A DNA stretch of 64,000 bases from Gordionus sp. m RMFG-2023 (GCF_954871325.1 NC_088775.1:67123561-67187560); one strand, 5' to 3'; counted from the stretch's first letter, positions 20,491 through 33,147 are shown. Numbers and translations: made by a program. The notes: a model not told the origin generated them from the sequence alone.

Positions 20491-21870
20491 TAGTGCTGTA
20501 AACATTTCTAAAAAAATCGAACGCGTTCAACGTTCATTGACCAAAATTGAACGCGTTCAAGTTCATGTTCAAAAAAAAGGAACGCGTTCACGTTCATAAA
20601 ACCGTTCAAAATTTTATGATAAATTTTTTTAAAATTTAATTTAATATAAATAAACTTATATTTTTTAATACATATTTTAGTCATGTTAAAAAATAATATA
20701 GTTTTATTTTGATAATATAATATAATATAATATAGCGAATAAAAAGATATTTTTATTTATAAAAAATTTTTCTTATTGAATTTTAATAACAATTGTTTTC
20801 AAATATTTATCTGATAGACAGGAACACTTGTCAGTTTATACGGCATTAGCTAAACTAAAAACGCGCTCTACAGGGGCAGATGAGGGGATTGCGATATTAT
20901 ACTTAATAAACAGCTCTTTTAACGTGGAGAATTAATTAAAAACATATTGTTTTGTTATTTGCAAAAAATTGAGATAAGTTATCCTCCTCTAATCCATTCT
21001 CATCTCGATAAAAAAAGGATATCTCGAAATTAACAGTTCTCTAGGGTTTTCAAAGCATTTTTTTAAATAACGCTAAAGTTTATTTTTAATAGGTTCGTTT
21101 TGTGGAAGTTTTATCCATGGCCATTGAAGTTTGAATGCTGGATGTAAAATTGCAGAAAGAACATATTGATCCTTATATATATATATGTTCATATCTTTAA
21201 AAAAATAAAAATATGTAATTAATTGAGAGTGATAGGTTTAATACCTTTTATTAATCTTATTTAATACGGCGTCTATCAATGGTTGACCATATTTGAGGCC
21301 ACTATTTTTTTTAATTTTAAAATAACTATCGTTATTGTTGGGGTCAAATATCCCAAATGCATTATTTCTTCAAATTTAATGATTTAACTTAGTTATATCA
21401 TATAAAATCAAATGTCGTTTTAAATTGGAACTTGAAGTTTTTGACAATATAATACTTTTTGCCACATTTTACACTTAAACAAACATTTATCATATTTGGC
21501 CATAGTAATGATAATTCATCTGATTTTGGATATGCAGATGATGAGGATTAAATAATAATATCCATGCTTATGCTAATCTATTAAATTAAAATATAAACAA
21601 TAATATTCAAATTAATAAACTATGTGTTAAAAAAATTGAAATGTGAAAAGGAAATACACAGCCGATTAAAAAAATATAAATAATACATTTTTTTAAAAAA
21701 TTCGGAAATATATTTTTTAAATAAATAAAAATATTTTTAAAATTGAACGAACGTTAAATTCGAACGCGTTCGTCATAAAATAGGAACGCGTTCACGTTCA
21801 AAGTTCGTCAAAAATTAAAGGAACGCCGTTCATCATTTTTTTCAATTGAACGCGTTCGTTGCCAGCACTA
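20491..21870 (-). mobile_element. hAT element with GAACGCGTTC subterminal repeats
   Basis: The tips are TAGTGCTGTAAACATTTC and, inverted, TAGTGCTGGCAACGAACGCG. The flanking 8-mers AAAATAAT and AAAAAAAA match at 6 of 8. Palindromic GAACGCGTTC units recur at both ends (20519-20600, 21740-21860). On the minus strand near 20795-20895 the hAT C-terminal dimerisation motif [14 protein letters not shown] is readable. Near 21390-21500 there is a degenerate BED-like piece ending NLKRHL. The rest of the transposase is gone. The tip is shared with the element at 1836-18758. Confidence 0.7.
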
Positions 21871-22555
21871 AAAAAAAATAGATTGACACATTTTGATTTT
21901 TTTGTTAAAAATTCCTACCTATTATCCGTTTTTATATAGAGGAGGCAAAGTGACATTGATATTATTAAAACGGGTGAATACATTACATACTATAACTAAA
22001 GAAATAATTTTAGAAAACCTTAATTAACAATGGAAAAGTGACACTAGCTGAAAGGAAATTAATTGAGAAGATAGAAACGATATCCTGGGTGAATTAAAGC
22101 ATTGCTTGGTCTTGATAGTGACTCATGTTGTGAATTTTGCTTCTTAGATTTTTCAATGATTTCATTTTTTGAATTTCTCCTAGAAACCTAAAATTGAATT
22201 TTTAGGCCTGCACCCACCAATAGCCCATTATTAAGTTTTTTTAGATCTTGACCTGTTGCAGACCCAAATTTTTATTTTATCCTCATATTTTTTGGACCAG
22301 AGTCGAGTATATATGTTATTGATAAAGTTACTGTGTTGAACTGGTAAGTCGTGCAGGACTCTGTTTTCTATCATTAAAGCAAAATTGAGACATATATTAA
22401 TTATGGTTACAGCAAAAACAAATAAGATAATATATTACATAGATATAATTTGGATACAATGATAAAAATGTGCAGACTTTTTATTTTATTGTTTTTTGCA
22501 AAACATTCTCTCAGAATTTTTTTTAAAAGTGTGTACCTTTATATTGGATTATATA
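21871..22555. other. Gene-free AT-rich stretch
   Basis: No reading frame, inverted repeat or family motif was recognised. A less AT-rich part at 22000-22330 has no convincing translation on either strand. Confidence 0.4.
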
Positions 22556-23640
22556 CAGTGACGTAGAGAACCCCCATCTCCGGAAATTTTTTTTTCCTTA
22601 TTGCTAATAATTTTATTTAAAAAATGGTTTCAATTTATAAATAAAATTATATAAGATATGATAATGAAATATATTTAAAAAAACAAATAAGAATTTTTAA
22701 TTTTAAATGATAACATGGTTTAAAAATATATATTAAAAATTATATGTAAAATATTAAATAACAATAAAAATATATTGTAAATTTTTTCTCGCATACTTAA
22801 ATTAGATATTTATAAATTTAATAATAAAATTTATAATGTTAAACTAATTAGATAGTTATAAAATTTTTTATAATTTTTTATAATTTTTAAATAAAAGAAA
22901 AATCATTTAATTTGGTGAATATAATGAGAAAGTAAAGGTGATCGCTAATATGTTTGGGATTAAAATTTTTAAACCTAGAGTAGTTTCTAGATAATCCAAT
23001 CGCTTAAATATTGATGCATCTACGATTGAGGATTGTTATAAAATAAATATTTTTACTCCCCCCTTATTGATACATTTTTATTTCAATTAAATGAAAGATT
23101 TATTAGTCACAATTTTATTTTAAACTTTCTTTTGCCGGTTGAGTCTAAATACACTTGAAACGCGAGAGGATATTAAGAAAATCTTAGAATTTTATTCTGA
23201 TGAAATATCATGATAGTATGATAAATTACTTTGTGATGTCAAATTTTGGTATGAAAATTTTGACAGAATAGAGTATTCTTTGAGACCAAAATATGCTTTG
23301 CAGGCCCTTTCCATATATAATTGCACTTTAGATTCCCTGCCTAATATCAAAACATTGCTTTTTATTTTAGCTACCTTACTAATTAGCACCTGCACTAATG
23401 AAAGGTCTTTTTTAATTTTGAAAAGGTTAAAAACCTATTTAAGAAATAGCACCGGTGAAAGCCGTTTAAATGTATTCGCAATATTAAATATTTATAAGGA
23501 GATTATTCTAGATAAAAATTTGATTCTAGATGAATTAGTCAAATCTCAGAGAAAAGTAGACCTCTCTTTATAAATTCAAATTATAAAATTGCTTTATTAT
23601 TATAATATTATCTTAGTCATAAAATTTTTATATTCAAAAC
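22556..23640 (+). mobile_element. hAT element copy D (CAGTGRCGTAG tip), 3' end not resolved
   Basis: A hAT tip CAGTGACGTAGAGAACCCCC starts at 22556. The same transposase family as copy C (44005-45925) is readable on the plus strand from about 22940, including MFGIKIFKPRVVSR. No matching right tip is visible before the pogo element that begins at 23644, so the right end is truncated or decayed. Confidence 0.6.
23280..23573 (+). pseudogene. C-terminal fragment of DUF4371/ZMYM-type hAT transposase
   Basis: An open segment of 97 residues includes LPNIKTLLFILATLLISTCT, NERSFLILKRLKTYLRN and STGESRLNVFAILNIYKEI, the C-terminal dimerisation region of the 52-kDa-repressor-like hAT family. It is nearly collinear with 44465-44758 on the other strand. 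Upstream coding sequence is present in pieces only (stops and frame changes between 22940 and 23270). It is part of hAT copy D. Confidence 0.75.
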
Positions 23641-24550
23641 ATAGGGGAGACCAGGGCTAGTCGGCGCAATTTTTGTCAAAATCATCATAGCTCCGAAAAT
23701 AATGATCATATAAGATCTTACAAAATACCAATAGATACCTTAAACATCTACCTATAAATATATACTGTTATATTTTTTAAATATTTAATAATTATTTTTC
23801 TAGAAAGGTTTTAGTAAAAGTCATTTTTGAACCTAGTAGCCCCGAACCCGTGGTTAGTCGGATCATCGATGGGGCTAGTCGAATCAAGTGGTTTATTAGG
23901 CTTCTTATGGGACAAAAAATTTTTTTCGCAGATTTTAATATATAACTATGATACTTTATTTATATAATATTCTATTTATAATTATAACAAATTAAATAAC
24001 AATTTTTTTTGACAGAGAATTACTCTACATTGAAACCAATCTTCAAAATTATGAAAACTTTTATAATCCTGTTTACATATAATACACACATCTTTTATTA
24101 ATGTTTATAGGGGAGACCGGGGATAGTGTGTTCCCGGGGTAGGTATTTCCTTCTCAAATAATTTAAAAATTAATAAAGTTTAAGATTTGAAATTTAAGCC
24201 AAATATGTATTATAATAAGGTGCTTAAGTAGGTTCAAAATTGTTTCGGACAAAATTGCTCATGAAGAATTTTAAATGCAAATTTAAGTTTCAACATACCC
24301 AAAGTAACTTTTTTAAATTTTACATTTTCACGAATAACTTTTTTTATAAAAGTTGTTCAGACTTAATATAAATTCTAAATGATAAAAAAATCTCCATTTT
24401 ATCATATATAAAAATATTGACAATCATTATGTTAATTTAATATTCTAAATTTAATTTTTAAATGATCCTGTGGACCTGGGGAAGGTATTAGCGGGGTGCG
24501 TCTTTTCCTTTTACATACATTCATTAAAATATTGGTTCTGATTTTGTAAA

Positions 24551-26347
24551 ATGGTTCGAACATATATTAGAAAAACTAACAAAGAAAATAATGATAATCA
24601 AAAGGTAAGTATTCTTCAAATGCTGAAAGATAAGATACCTTTGACAGTTATAACCATGAATACGAATTTAAGTTATGGGAGGTATAATTATATATTTAAA
24701 TAGTATATATTTAAGAAACTAAGCATTAAGAGGTATAATAAATTGTTCAAAAGGAATGAAGATTTTCAAGAACTATATCTTCACAGATCAGTATTTTCTC
24801 CTATTCAAGAAGCTAAATTAACAGATTATTTAATTAAAGGATCAAGATTATTTTTAGGATTATGCCCTAAATAAGTATTTTAATCCTTTGTTATATCATA
24901 TATCTCTGTAAAATGAATTTTTTTATAATCTTTAAATTTATGCCATGGTATTTCTTTAGTTAAATAATAATAAACTTGAGAAAATTTTTTAAAATTATTA
25001 ACATGTTATAAAATACTTTAAAGTAAGAATTTAACTTATACATTAGAATGATATTTATTTAAGTGTGTATGATATATATGTAAATAAAATGATGCTGTCA
25101 TTTATGTATAAAATGATGCTGCCATGTATATATATTAATTTTAAAATGATGCTGCCATGTATTAATATTAATTTTAAAATGATTTATTAATTGTAGCATT
25201 ATATATATTATATCATGCATTAAATCATATCTTACCTATATATTAAATATTTAATTATGTGTGTATGATATATATTTAAAATAAAATGATGCTGCATGTA
25301 TATTAATTTTAAAATGATTTATTCATTGATTCAGCATAAATTATATCATGCATTAAAACATATTTTGGTTTTTACCTATACATTAGAGGTTTAATTATGT
25401 ATGATATATTTTATTATATTAATTATAAAATAAATTCAGAATAAAATTTAAGAATTAGGATTTTAATTAAATTGCCTTAATATATAAATAATTTAATGTC
25501 TTATGTTTAAATTTAGGTTAGAGTTTTAGCTTATCAAATGGCCAAGAGGTATAGTTTACAAGTACCAAAATCTTGGGAAATAACTCAATCAGCTGGTGAA
25601 GACTGGTTTGGAGCATTTATTAAAAGAAATCCAACTATTTCTTTGAGAACACCAGAGGCTACAAGTATAGCCACATTGGATAGAACTGTTTTTGAACCTC
25701 TAAAAAAATATTACAACAGTGCCTTGGATGCTTGGGTTAGAATGCATCCAGGGAAAAGTTTTACTATATATGATATCCCTAGAGTAGTAAAGGATGTCCT
25801 TCCAAAAGCCACCTCAGCTTCAAATATCCAAAAGGGTTTTGAATCCTCAGGTATATGGCCCCTAAATACTTTAATTTTTAATGACGAAAATTCTAATCCT
25901 TTATATTATAATAATAATAACGATCCTAAATGAGAATTTAAATTTATCTGAAATTATTTCGCAACCATCTGTCAGTGATAGTCCTGTTCCATCATCTTCT
26001 CACGTGGAAAAAGATTTTGCTCCAGAAATTATTAGTCTCCATCCAACAATATTTAAAAAAACAACATGTAATCAAATGACTTCAGCCATTTTAACCTCTT
26101 CACCTTACAGAAAAATAGCCAGATCTATGACTAATAATCTGGAAAAAAAATCAAACCAATAATAAAAAAAGTAAAAAAAGTTTAAATGAATGCTGGCAAA
26201 AAAGAATTTTGTTCAGTGTGCCACAAAAACTATCAAACTCACCACCATAATGAAGATTGGTTCCAATGCCGTAATTGTCATTTATGGGCTGGATCATGTT
26301 GTGATTTTAATCCATTTTTTATATGTAATAAATGTGTTGTATGTTAA
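24551..26347 (+). pseudogene. Pogo transposase, catalytic core deleted, with C-terminal zinc finger
   Basis: The N-terminus MVRTYIRKTNKENNDNQKV at 24551 is typical of pogo transposases and is followed at once by a GTAAGT sequence. The next piece (25538-25933) has the CENP-B-type DNA-binding part (VLAYQMAKRYSLQVP, AGEDWFGAFIKRNPTISLR, PEATSIATLDRTVF) fused almost directly to the far end of the DDE domain (GKSFTIYDIPRVVKDVLPKA, NIQKGFESSGIWPLN). The DDE catalytic residues that should lie between FEPLKKYYN and SALDAW are missing, so this copy could not cut DNA. The protein end (about 26188-26347) has a PHD-like Cys/His finger: CSVCHKNYQTHHH, WFQCRNCHLWAGSCC, ICNKCVVC, seen in some arthropod pogo proteins. 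The GTAAGT and an AG near 25517 could mark an intron. Confidence 0.8.
25080..25440. repeat. Irregular tandem repeat with AAAATGATGCTGCATG motif
   Basis: Units contain AAAATGATGCTG(C)CATGTAT, ATTAATTTTAAAATGATT and ATTATATCATGCATTAAA in the same order several times, with variable spacing. It lies inside the inner pogo element, between its N- and C-terminal coding pieces. No coding or structural role is evident. Confidence 0.6.
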
Positions 26348-27059
26348 TATTATATGTTTGTTATGATTTTTGTATGAAAAAAAATTAATAAAATGCTTAG
26401 AAAATGATAGTCTAAAACATGCCCCACAAAAGGATAATACGTCCCCCGTCTCTTTTTCATGACTCAAAAATTTTCATTTTTTTAAAATTTAAATTTAAAA
26501 AAATATATAATATTTTTTTATTAGATATTAATTTCTACCGTAGATAATTATATAAAGAATAAAATAACATCAAAATTATTTTGATAAATTATTTTTCCTC
26601 CTTTTCACAGCCTCTCAATTTTTTATGGACAATATAACCCCGGTCTCCCCTATTTATTAATAATAAATTTACTAAAAATTTATCTAATTCTATATTTAAA
26701 TATATAACATCATTTGATTTTATTATCAGGCTAAATATAATCTGATAACTAAAATGTTCATGTCCAATAAAATGAATTAATTTGAATCATGTTATATTGT
26801 CAATTAAAATAGATATATATATAAATATTTGTTTGTTAGATATAATTCATTTTAAATATATTGATATTATTATCAGGCTAAAATTTATATGCTAAAATGT
26901 TCATATCTAATAAAATGTATTAATTTGAATCATATTATATTGTCAATTAAAAAAAAAATGTATATATTATATTTGTTTGCTAGATATAATTAATTTAAAT
27001 AATTGATCTTATTATCAGGCTAAAATTTATATATGTAATATATATAATATCTGTGACAA

Positions 27060-29220
27060 TATATAATATATATTCACAATATGTATATGAAGATTTTAGT
27101 TTGCAAGATATTTATATAGGTCTGATATTATATTAAAATTGAAATGTATTATGAAAAATCAATCACATTAATAAATTTATATAATATTTATCAGAGACCT
27201 GCAGAGGTACCATTTGCACGGCTCGGCTTTAAATTTTTTAGGCCCGGCCCGGCCCGCATATTTTTTAAAAAATTTTTTTACGGCCCGGCCCGGATTTAAA
27301 AATTTAAGGCCCGGCCCGGATATTTTTAAAAAAAAATTTTACGGCCCGGTCCGGATTTAAAAATTTCAGGCCCGGCTCGGAATTTTTTAAAATAATATTC
27401 GACCTGGTATATACAAAAATTCACCTATGAGGTATTTTACCATATTTTTCAGCGAGTATTATCGCTTATTATTTAAAAAATACATGTAAAAAGCTAATAT
27501 TTTGAGAATATTATATTGAATTTATAAAAATTATAAAACTGTTATTTATAAAAATGGATATTTTGAGCATATACTATATTTTATATTGCATTTATAAAAA
27601 TAAAACTAATATTCATAAAAATGGTAATAATATTTTGAGCATATACTATATTTTATATTGCATTTAAAAAAAATAAAACTAATATTTAATTTATTAAAAT
27701 GAAAAATATTTTGAGAATATAATATATTGTATTTAATTCACTATTTAATTTATAAAATAAAAATAAATCGCTATTTAAAAAATGCATGTATAATAAATAG
27801 TATTTTGAAAATATAATCTAATTGCACAATATTAATATAATTTATTTTATAATATAAATTTTTAACAAAAGAAGATAATTGTATTATATAATATTGTAAA
27901 AAAAAATAATGAAAAATGTTGGATTAAAAACTTTCATGACTCAAGGTAAATATAATAAATGCAATAAATATTTGCCAGTTTGCAAAGTAAAAAACCAGCA
28001 TAATTGACGAAACCCTATACTCAAGAAATATATTAAAAATTCACAAATTATCATGAAGAAAGAGAAGCATATCTACCTTTTCAGGTTGAAGATTACTTCT
28101 TCTTTCTTCAAGAATTCTCCCAGTAGTGGAAAAATTCCGCTCACAGCTTGCACTTGAAGCAAGAATTGCCAATTTTGCTATAATTGGAAATGATGAGCCG
28201 CCCTCCACTCTAACAAATTATCCACCTTAAATGTTTCATCTATTTTTTTTATTTATGTAATTATAATATTCATCATCGGATATTGACTTACCATCGCCCC
28301 ATTTGTCATAAAACGATTCAGTTTGTTTAACAACAGTCGTAATTTGACTGGTCTATGGTATTTCATTTACTTCCTGAGCCTCTTGTAATTTAATATAATC
28401 TTTTATTTAGTTTTCCGTCATCTTGCGATCTGTCCCTGACAACATACGTAATTGCTTGAATTTGGGACAGAGAAAAAGAGAAATAAAATGATACTTGTGT
28501 AAAACAAATTTTTCAATTAAAAAATGCTTTATATTAAGTAAAATCAATTTTATTTCTCTTTTTTCGCTTTGAAAGGTATTACAAACTTCAAGAAGTGATA
28601 TTCCTTTATTTGATTGTTTTGGTAAAATATATTCTAAAAATTTAGATATGAATTATAAAAAAATATATTAATAATACTTGAATATTGGGGCTTATTTAAG
28701 ATATTCCTTTATTTGATTGTTTTGGTAAAATATGTTGTAAAAATTTAGATATTAATTATAAAAAAATATATTAATACTTTGAATAAATTTGCAGGAAATT
28801 AATAATTAGATCGATCTGCGGGTGTTAGGTAGTGTTAACCATCACCCAATATTATATTTATCATAACTATAATATAATATAATCTTATAACCATTAACTC
28901 ATAATGTAAAAATTTTTATAAAAAATATTAAGGGCCCGGATATGTTTAAAAAAATTTTTTTAGGCCCGGCCCGGGTATATTTAAAAAATTTAAAATCCGG
29001 GCAGGGTTTAGAGCCGGGCCTGCAGGTCTCTGATAATTATTATTTAATATATTACATTTATAAAATATTATATTATGATTATCTGTACAATATATAATAT
29101 ATTATCACAATATGTATATGAAGATTTTAGTTTGCAAGATATTTATTTAGGTCTGATATTATATTAAAATTGAAATGTATTATGAAAAATCAATCACATT
29201 AATAAATTTATAAAATATTA
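27060..29220. repeat. Direct duplication of about 120 bp flanking a hAT insertion
   Basis: A block with CACAATATGTATATGAAGAT, TTTGCAAGATATTTAT and AAAATCAATCACATTAATAA occurs at about 27065-27183 and again at 29098-29215, in the same orientation, on either side of the hAT at 27192-29032. The outer pogo element therefore already had a tandem pair here, and the hAT inserted at the junction, or the duplication followed. Confidence 0.7.
27192..29032 (-). mobile_element. Internally deleted hAT of the GGCCCGG family, copy 1
   Basis: Tips CAGAGACCTGCAG and complement. TSD ATATTTAT (27184-27191) versus ATAATTAT (29033-29040), 7 of 8 identical. GGCCCGG ladders at both ends. Between 28050 and 28600 it keeps only the C-terminal part of the transposase (the equivalent of GRILEERRSNLQPEKVDMLL on the minus strand), with decay. 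It is missing the BED finger and most of the core relative to 10160-13825. Just 5' of the deletion it carries a duplicated GATATTCCTTTATTTGATTG block. The copy at 38122-39988 has the same deletion and duplication. Confidence 0.85.
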
Positions 29221-29639
29221 TATTTTAACCTGTAATAAATGGTATTTTTCTTAATGAGATATCATTTTCATACAGTTTAATAGTTTCTTCATAATCTTTT
29301 TTTAATAAAAATTTTACTATTTTGAATTTTGCATATATATTTGGGTACCATAATAATATAATAAAAATTGACTGATTGCGCCGACTAGCCACTTCTACTA
29401 ACCTCAATGGTGGTAATATTACTAATTTGATCTTAATCTAAAACTTTCCCAAATATTAAAATAGATATTTAACTTTCATATAATGTTCATTTTGTCATGT
29501 TTAAACTTTTAATTTTTTAATACAACCTAATAATATAAAGTGAAAATATTGTAATTTTTACGTCAAAACATGTCATAACGGATAAAAATTTAAATAGCTA
29601 AATATTATAAATTATTTTCATCCCCAATTATGGATATTA

Positions 29640-31016
29640 TAGAATTCTATTTTAGAATTAAATTTCAAATTTTAATCTTTACAGGATATAATACTCTCGT
29701 TTCTAATGTTGCTCCAGCCATCTGATACAATTGATAAGTATATCTATTATATCTGCAACTCTCACCTCCATATCACCTGACGCTTTGTCTAGAAGATATC
29801 CAGCCAGCTGCCTTCTCCTGGGTAATGTGTAAATAGGACGTATTTTTTTAAAAAATTCTTGGATGTAGGGATTTTCAATGATGTGGAAAGGTAAATTGCT
29901 CGCATATACAGCCTTTGCAAACAATTGATCCAGCTCATTTTTTTCTTTGGGATTAATTCTATCTATGAAACCGGTTATACAAGATTGAGATTTATATTTA
30001 ATCGCCTTGCTTGTAGATTGATTAGAAATAATGGAATCAAATTCTCCTGAGTCACAAGACAAAATATTGTTCATTTGATAATCATTCTCACTAATTTCAC
30101 CCAATTCTTCATTAGAGTTAGACTTAGAAGTATTCCAAATTACATTTGTGATATTTTTTGTAGAGGTTGATATTTTGGAATTTGAATAAAATTTTTCCTT
30201 AATTATAACAGGGCACATAGTACAGCTGCTTAATAAATGTTTGACCATTCTATCATCGTGGGTGATATAGGACATCTTGCAAAACTTGCACACCGCTTTA
30301 TCTGATTTACCATCGCGTACTTCTTGAAAATGTTTCCAAACATGATGCTTTGGTTTGACCATAATCCCTAATATATTAAAATTTAACAAAAAATGATTTT
30401 GATTATTGTAAAGTTAATCAATCTTAACTATTTATAATTATCGATCAATTATTCCAATAATTTCTTAATATTATAAATATAATATAATATATATAACTTT
30501 TTACCAGAATTGAATAATATTCCGTAAATCTGACCAGAACAATTTAAATGAAAATTAATTTTAAAAACCAAATATAGCAAGTGTAAGTAAAACAAATGAG
30601 AATTAATATAATTTATACTCGGCTAAATATTAAATAAAATTTAAATTTATTAAAAAATAAGAATGAAAAAATTATATTATGATTATAATAAATCGGGTAT
30701 TTTTATTTTTTTTAAGAAAAATGAATTGAAAAAAATAAAGAAGGCGAGAAATGGCAATGATTAGGCAAAAAAATAACTAAAAATATTACTATATTTAGAA
30801 AAATTACATATTTATATTTTAACAATAAAAAAATTCTTTTGTTTTTAACAATTCATGATACAAATAATTTTTTAAATAATTATAACCTAATAAGATTGAT
30901 AAACATGCTTTTAATGCATACTAGTTAATTATATCAAAATATTTATTCGCCATTAATATTTTAGAGTATTTGACCGGTCAAATACTCCTCCGGTCAATTG
31001 ACCGACATGCCAACCC
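29640..31016 (-). mobile_element. hAT element with palindrome-rich tip, 3' part lost
   Basis: The tip, read inverted from 31016, is CAGGGTTGGCATGTCGGTC, a common hAT end. Directly inside it are a perfect 24-bp palindrome at 30964-30987 (core TTGACCGGTCAA) and a 14-bp one, CGGTCAATTGACCG, at about 30991-31004. About 600 bp of non-coding AT-rich sequence follows, then the BED transposase gene on the minus strand. Homology stops near 29650, so the rest of the transposase and the other tip are missing. Confidence 0.65.
29703..30389 (-). pseudogene. BED-finger/DUF659 hAT transposase, N-terminal part
   Basis: 228 residues are open from a Met at 30389; a better start is the inner Met of MVKPKHHVWKHF. 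A BED finger follows: HVWKHFQEV, AVCKFCKMSYITHDD, MVKHLLSSC. A Ser/Asn-rich acidic linker leads to the DUF659-type region: FAKAVYASNLPFHIIENPYI, QEFFKKIRPIYTLPRRRQLA, GYLLDKASGD. At the end the frame is shifted: reading one frame over gives the expected SDGWSNIRNESII just before homology stops near 29660. It is a truncated, frameshifted DNA transposon gene. Confidence 0.78.
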
Positions 31017-31069
31017 TGGTTAAATTAGATTTTTTTAAATACCGCACAAGAATTACTCATATTTTATTG

Positions 31070-32879
31070 TTGTTAAATATGGATCGTCGTTAATGGTCAA
31101 TGGTATTTATTTAATATTATTAGAAAGAATTATGTTGGATTGTTAAGTTATATAATTGAGAGTGAAAAGGCATTTTTATTATATCTGAGTTGACTTGTAA
31201 TATTGGTGCCGTGACCATGATCGAAAGAGTGGGTTGATTCGGTTTTAAAGTAAAACAAAATTTTTGTTGTATACATATTACATAAGAGGAATTTTGACAA
31301 GGCAATGTACTAAAAACTATACAGATACATGAGTTTAAGGATTTCTATACTTTTATATGTAATTTTAAAAAACAGAAGGTTTGAAAGTGTTAAGTCAATT
31401 CTAGCAGGTTTAGAAGGTAATTCAAAAGGGGTGATTGGAGGAGGTAATGATTCATTGGGATTATGGTAGGCATAATCTTGAATACTCATGTAATGCTTTA
31501 CAACAGCCTTTTGAACAGGTCCTGTATCTGAGTGGAGAAGTGGAGGAACTAAATACATTAGATCACTTTTAGGATTAAGAACTGCATCTAATGTAGCTTT
31601 CCACAAAGCATAATTTTCTTTCATAATTTTAAGCTTCTCCGGATTACTCTCCTCCGCCTGTTGTTCTCTATATCTAAGTGTTAGCATTCCCACATCTTCT
31701 TTTAACTTGGAATTCACTGCTTTGATGGTTTGAGAGAGCTCTGCTTTAATTCTTTCTTCTTTTACCGCTGTGTACCATTCTCCTGCATCAGATTCAGGTA
31801 AGTTCCCCATCTCAATATCCTCCTGAATCAAGAAATAACACAAGTCTAAATCTCTCTGACTCATTCCTGCTGTGACACTCAATGCTTTTGCATAAACTAG
31901 TCTAGTAAGTAGATTAGCATTAATGCGAGCACTTTGAGGAAGTAGTAATGAGAATACTGTTTCTGCAATATTTACATCTGTTGGATTATTAATGTGAGAC
32001 ATTAATGATGAAATCACATAATTATTGAATTCATCCTTGGCAGCCTGACTTTGTAAAGTACTCCTATATAACAGATTCTGGGTGCGGTTATTACCCTAAA
32101 ATTATCGGGAAGGATTCTTTGCAATCCTATGTAAGGAGAAGCCCTCAATATAGGAGATATAGTAGCTAGATGTTTATATTCTTGAATCCATTCTGCACCC
32201 AGTCCATCCATATAATCCTTAAGAATTGGTAAAACAGCAGTTCCCATTCGAATTGTACCTCCATGATATTTTTTGTATATCATTTTGGCTTGTTCAAACA
32301 ATTTAACTGACCATTCACTAATATCACCCGACTTCCTAAAATCATCTACTCCCATGGAGTTTATCTCTGTTACCAAGGGATCATATGTACCGTCTTTTCT
32401 AACTGCGAGAACATACCCTAATGCCTCATCAATATTTGGAGATGATTGTGTAACATCAATTCCAACGGCAGTTAATACTTCACTTATTTCATTTTCAGTT
32501 ATGGGTTTGTATGGTGATCCAGCTGCAGCAGCTTGAGCACGTTTGCTAATTTGTTGATTAATTCGCTGGGTTCTAGTGTAACTAAATGACAGTACACAGA
32601 TAGTCATAATAGCTTGTAGCCTAGTGTCAATTCCAGCTAAGTATGCTTGATCTGGGATCTTTGCAGGGACATGGAAGAATTCCTCAAAACGATCCCATCT
32701 AACCATTTTGAATTCCGATGCAATATTCTCTCTAGCATGAGGGAAAATAGCATATAACATCGAAATAACTTTAGAATCAATTGATACGCCCTTAGTGCAA
32801 CATAATAATGCAATGTTTTCCATTGTTGAATCAAGGAAATATGTGACTACTTTGGGTAGCATAGCTAAGGATTGCATCG
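31070..32879 (-). pseudogene. Endogenous viral fossil, left arm (inverted copy)
   Basis: Minus-strand copy of a viral-type protein gene, a near-identical mirror of 33632-35457. It covers the middle and C-terminal parts of the protein. Readable peptides include LPKVVTYFLDSTMENIALLC, SMLYAIFPHARENIASEF, TRLQAIMTICVLSFSYTRTQ and ISPILRASPYIGLQRILP, with an Ala-rich patch (RAQAAAAG) and a C-terminal Pro-rich end (LPPPITPFELPSKPA). The style (all-helical, intronless, one copy nearly complete next to it) suggests a nucleoprotein of a negative-strand RNA virus; this is an inference, since no diagnostic motif was confirmed. It is broken by a small number of changes. The two arms differ by only about 2% at protein level by eye, so the duplication is fairly recent. 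Confidence 0.5.
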
Positions 32880-33147
32880 TGAATGGTCAGTTAAATTGTT
32901 TGAACAAGCCAAAATATCAAAAATTATTAAAATTTAAAAATGCTCACCTATTATATAAACACACATTTTGAAATATAAATTTTTTAAAAAATTTAACTTA
33001 CATATCACTCCTAAATCAACACCTTAATTAATTTTTTATAAAATATATATACTTAGACCTCTCTAACACTCATTGATAATCAAGAATTATCATATATCCC
33101 TCTTTAATAATATATTATTACAACTTTCGAGAGAAATAATAGATATT

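Larger units (their letters stand above)
24110..26650 (+). mobile_element. Inner pogo/Tigger-type transposon
   Basis: The ends are GGGGAGACCGGGG and its exact complement CCCCGGTCTCCCC, flanked on both sides by TA, the duplicated target of Tc1/mariner-type elements. It encodes a pogo transposase on the plus strand in pieces. A tandemly repeated AT-rich block (25080-25440) lies between the N-terminal and C-terminal coding pieces. Confidence 0.85.
23644..29392. mobile_element. Outer pogo-like element, split by two later insertions
   Basis: The left end GGGGAGACCAGGGCTAGTCG follows a TA; a matching inverted piece, GGCTAGTCGGCGCAAT, lies at 29377-29392, after which the outermost bases are degenerate. 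GGCTAGTCG motifs recur at 23850-23895. Interior sequence remains at 23660-24109, 26653-27191 and 29033-29375; it is very AT-rich, with only a short minus-strand frame (29225-29407) of unknown relation. A pogo element (24110-26650) and a deleted hAT (27192-29032) inserted into it. Confidence 0.55.
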
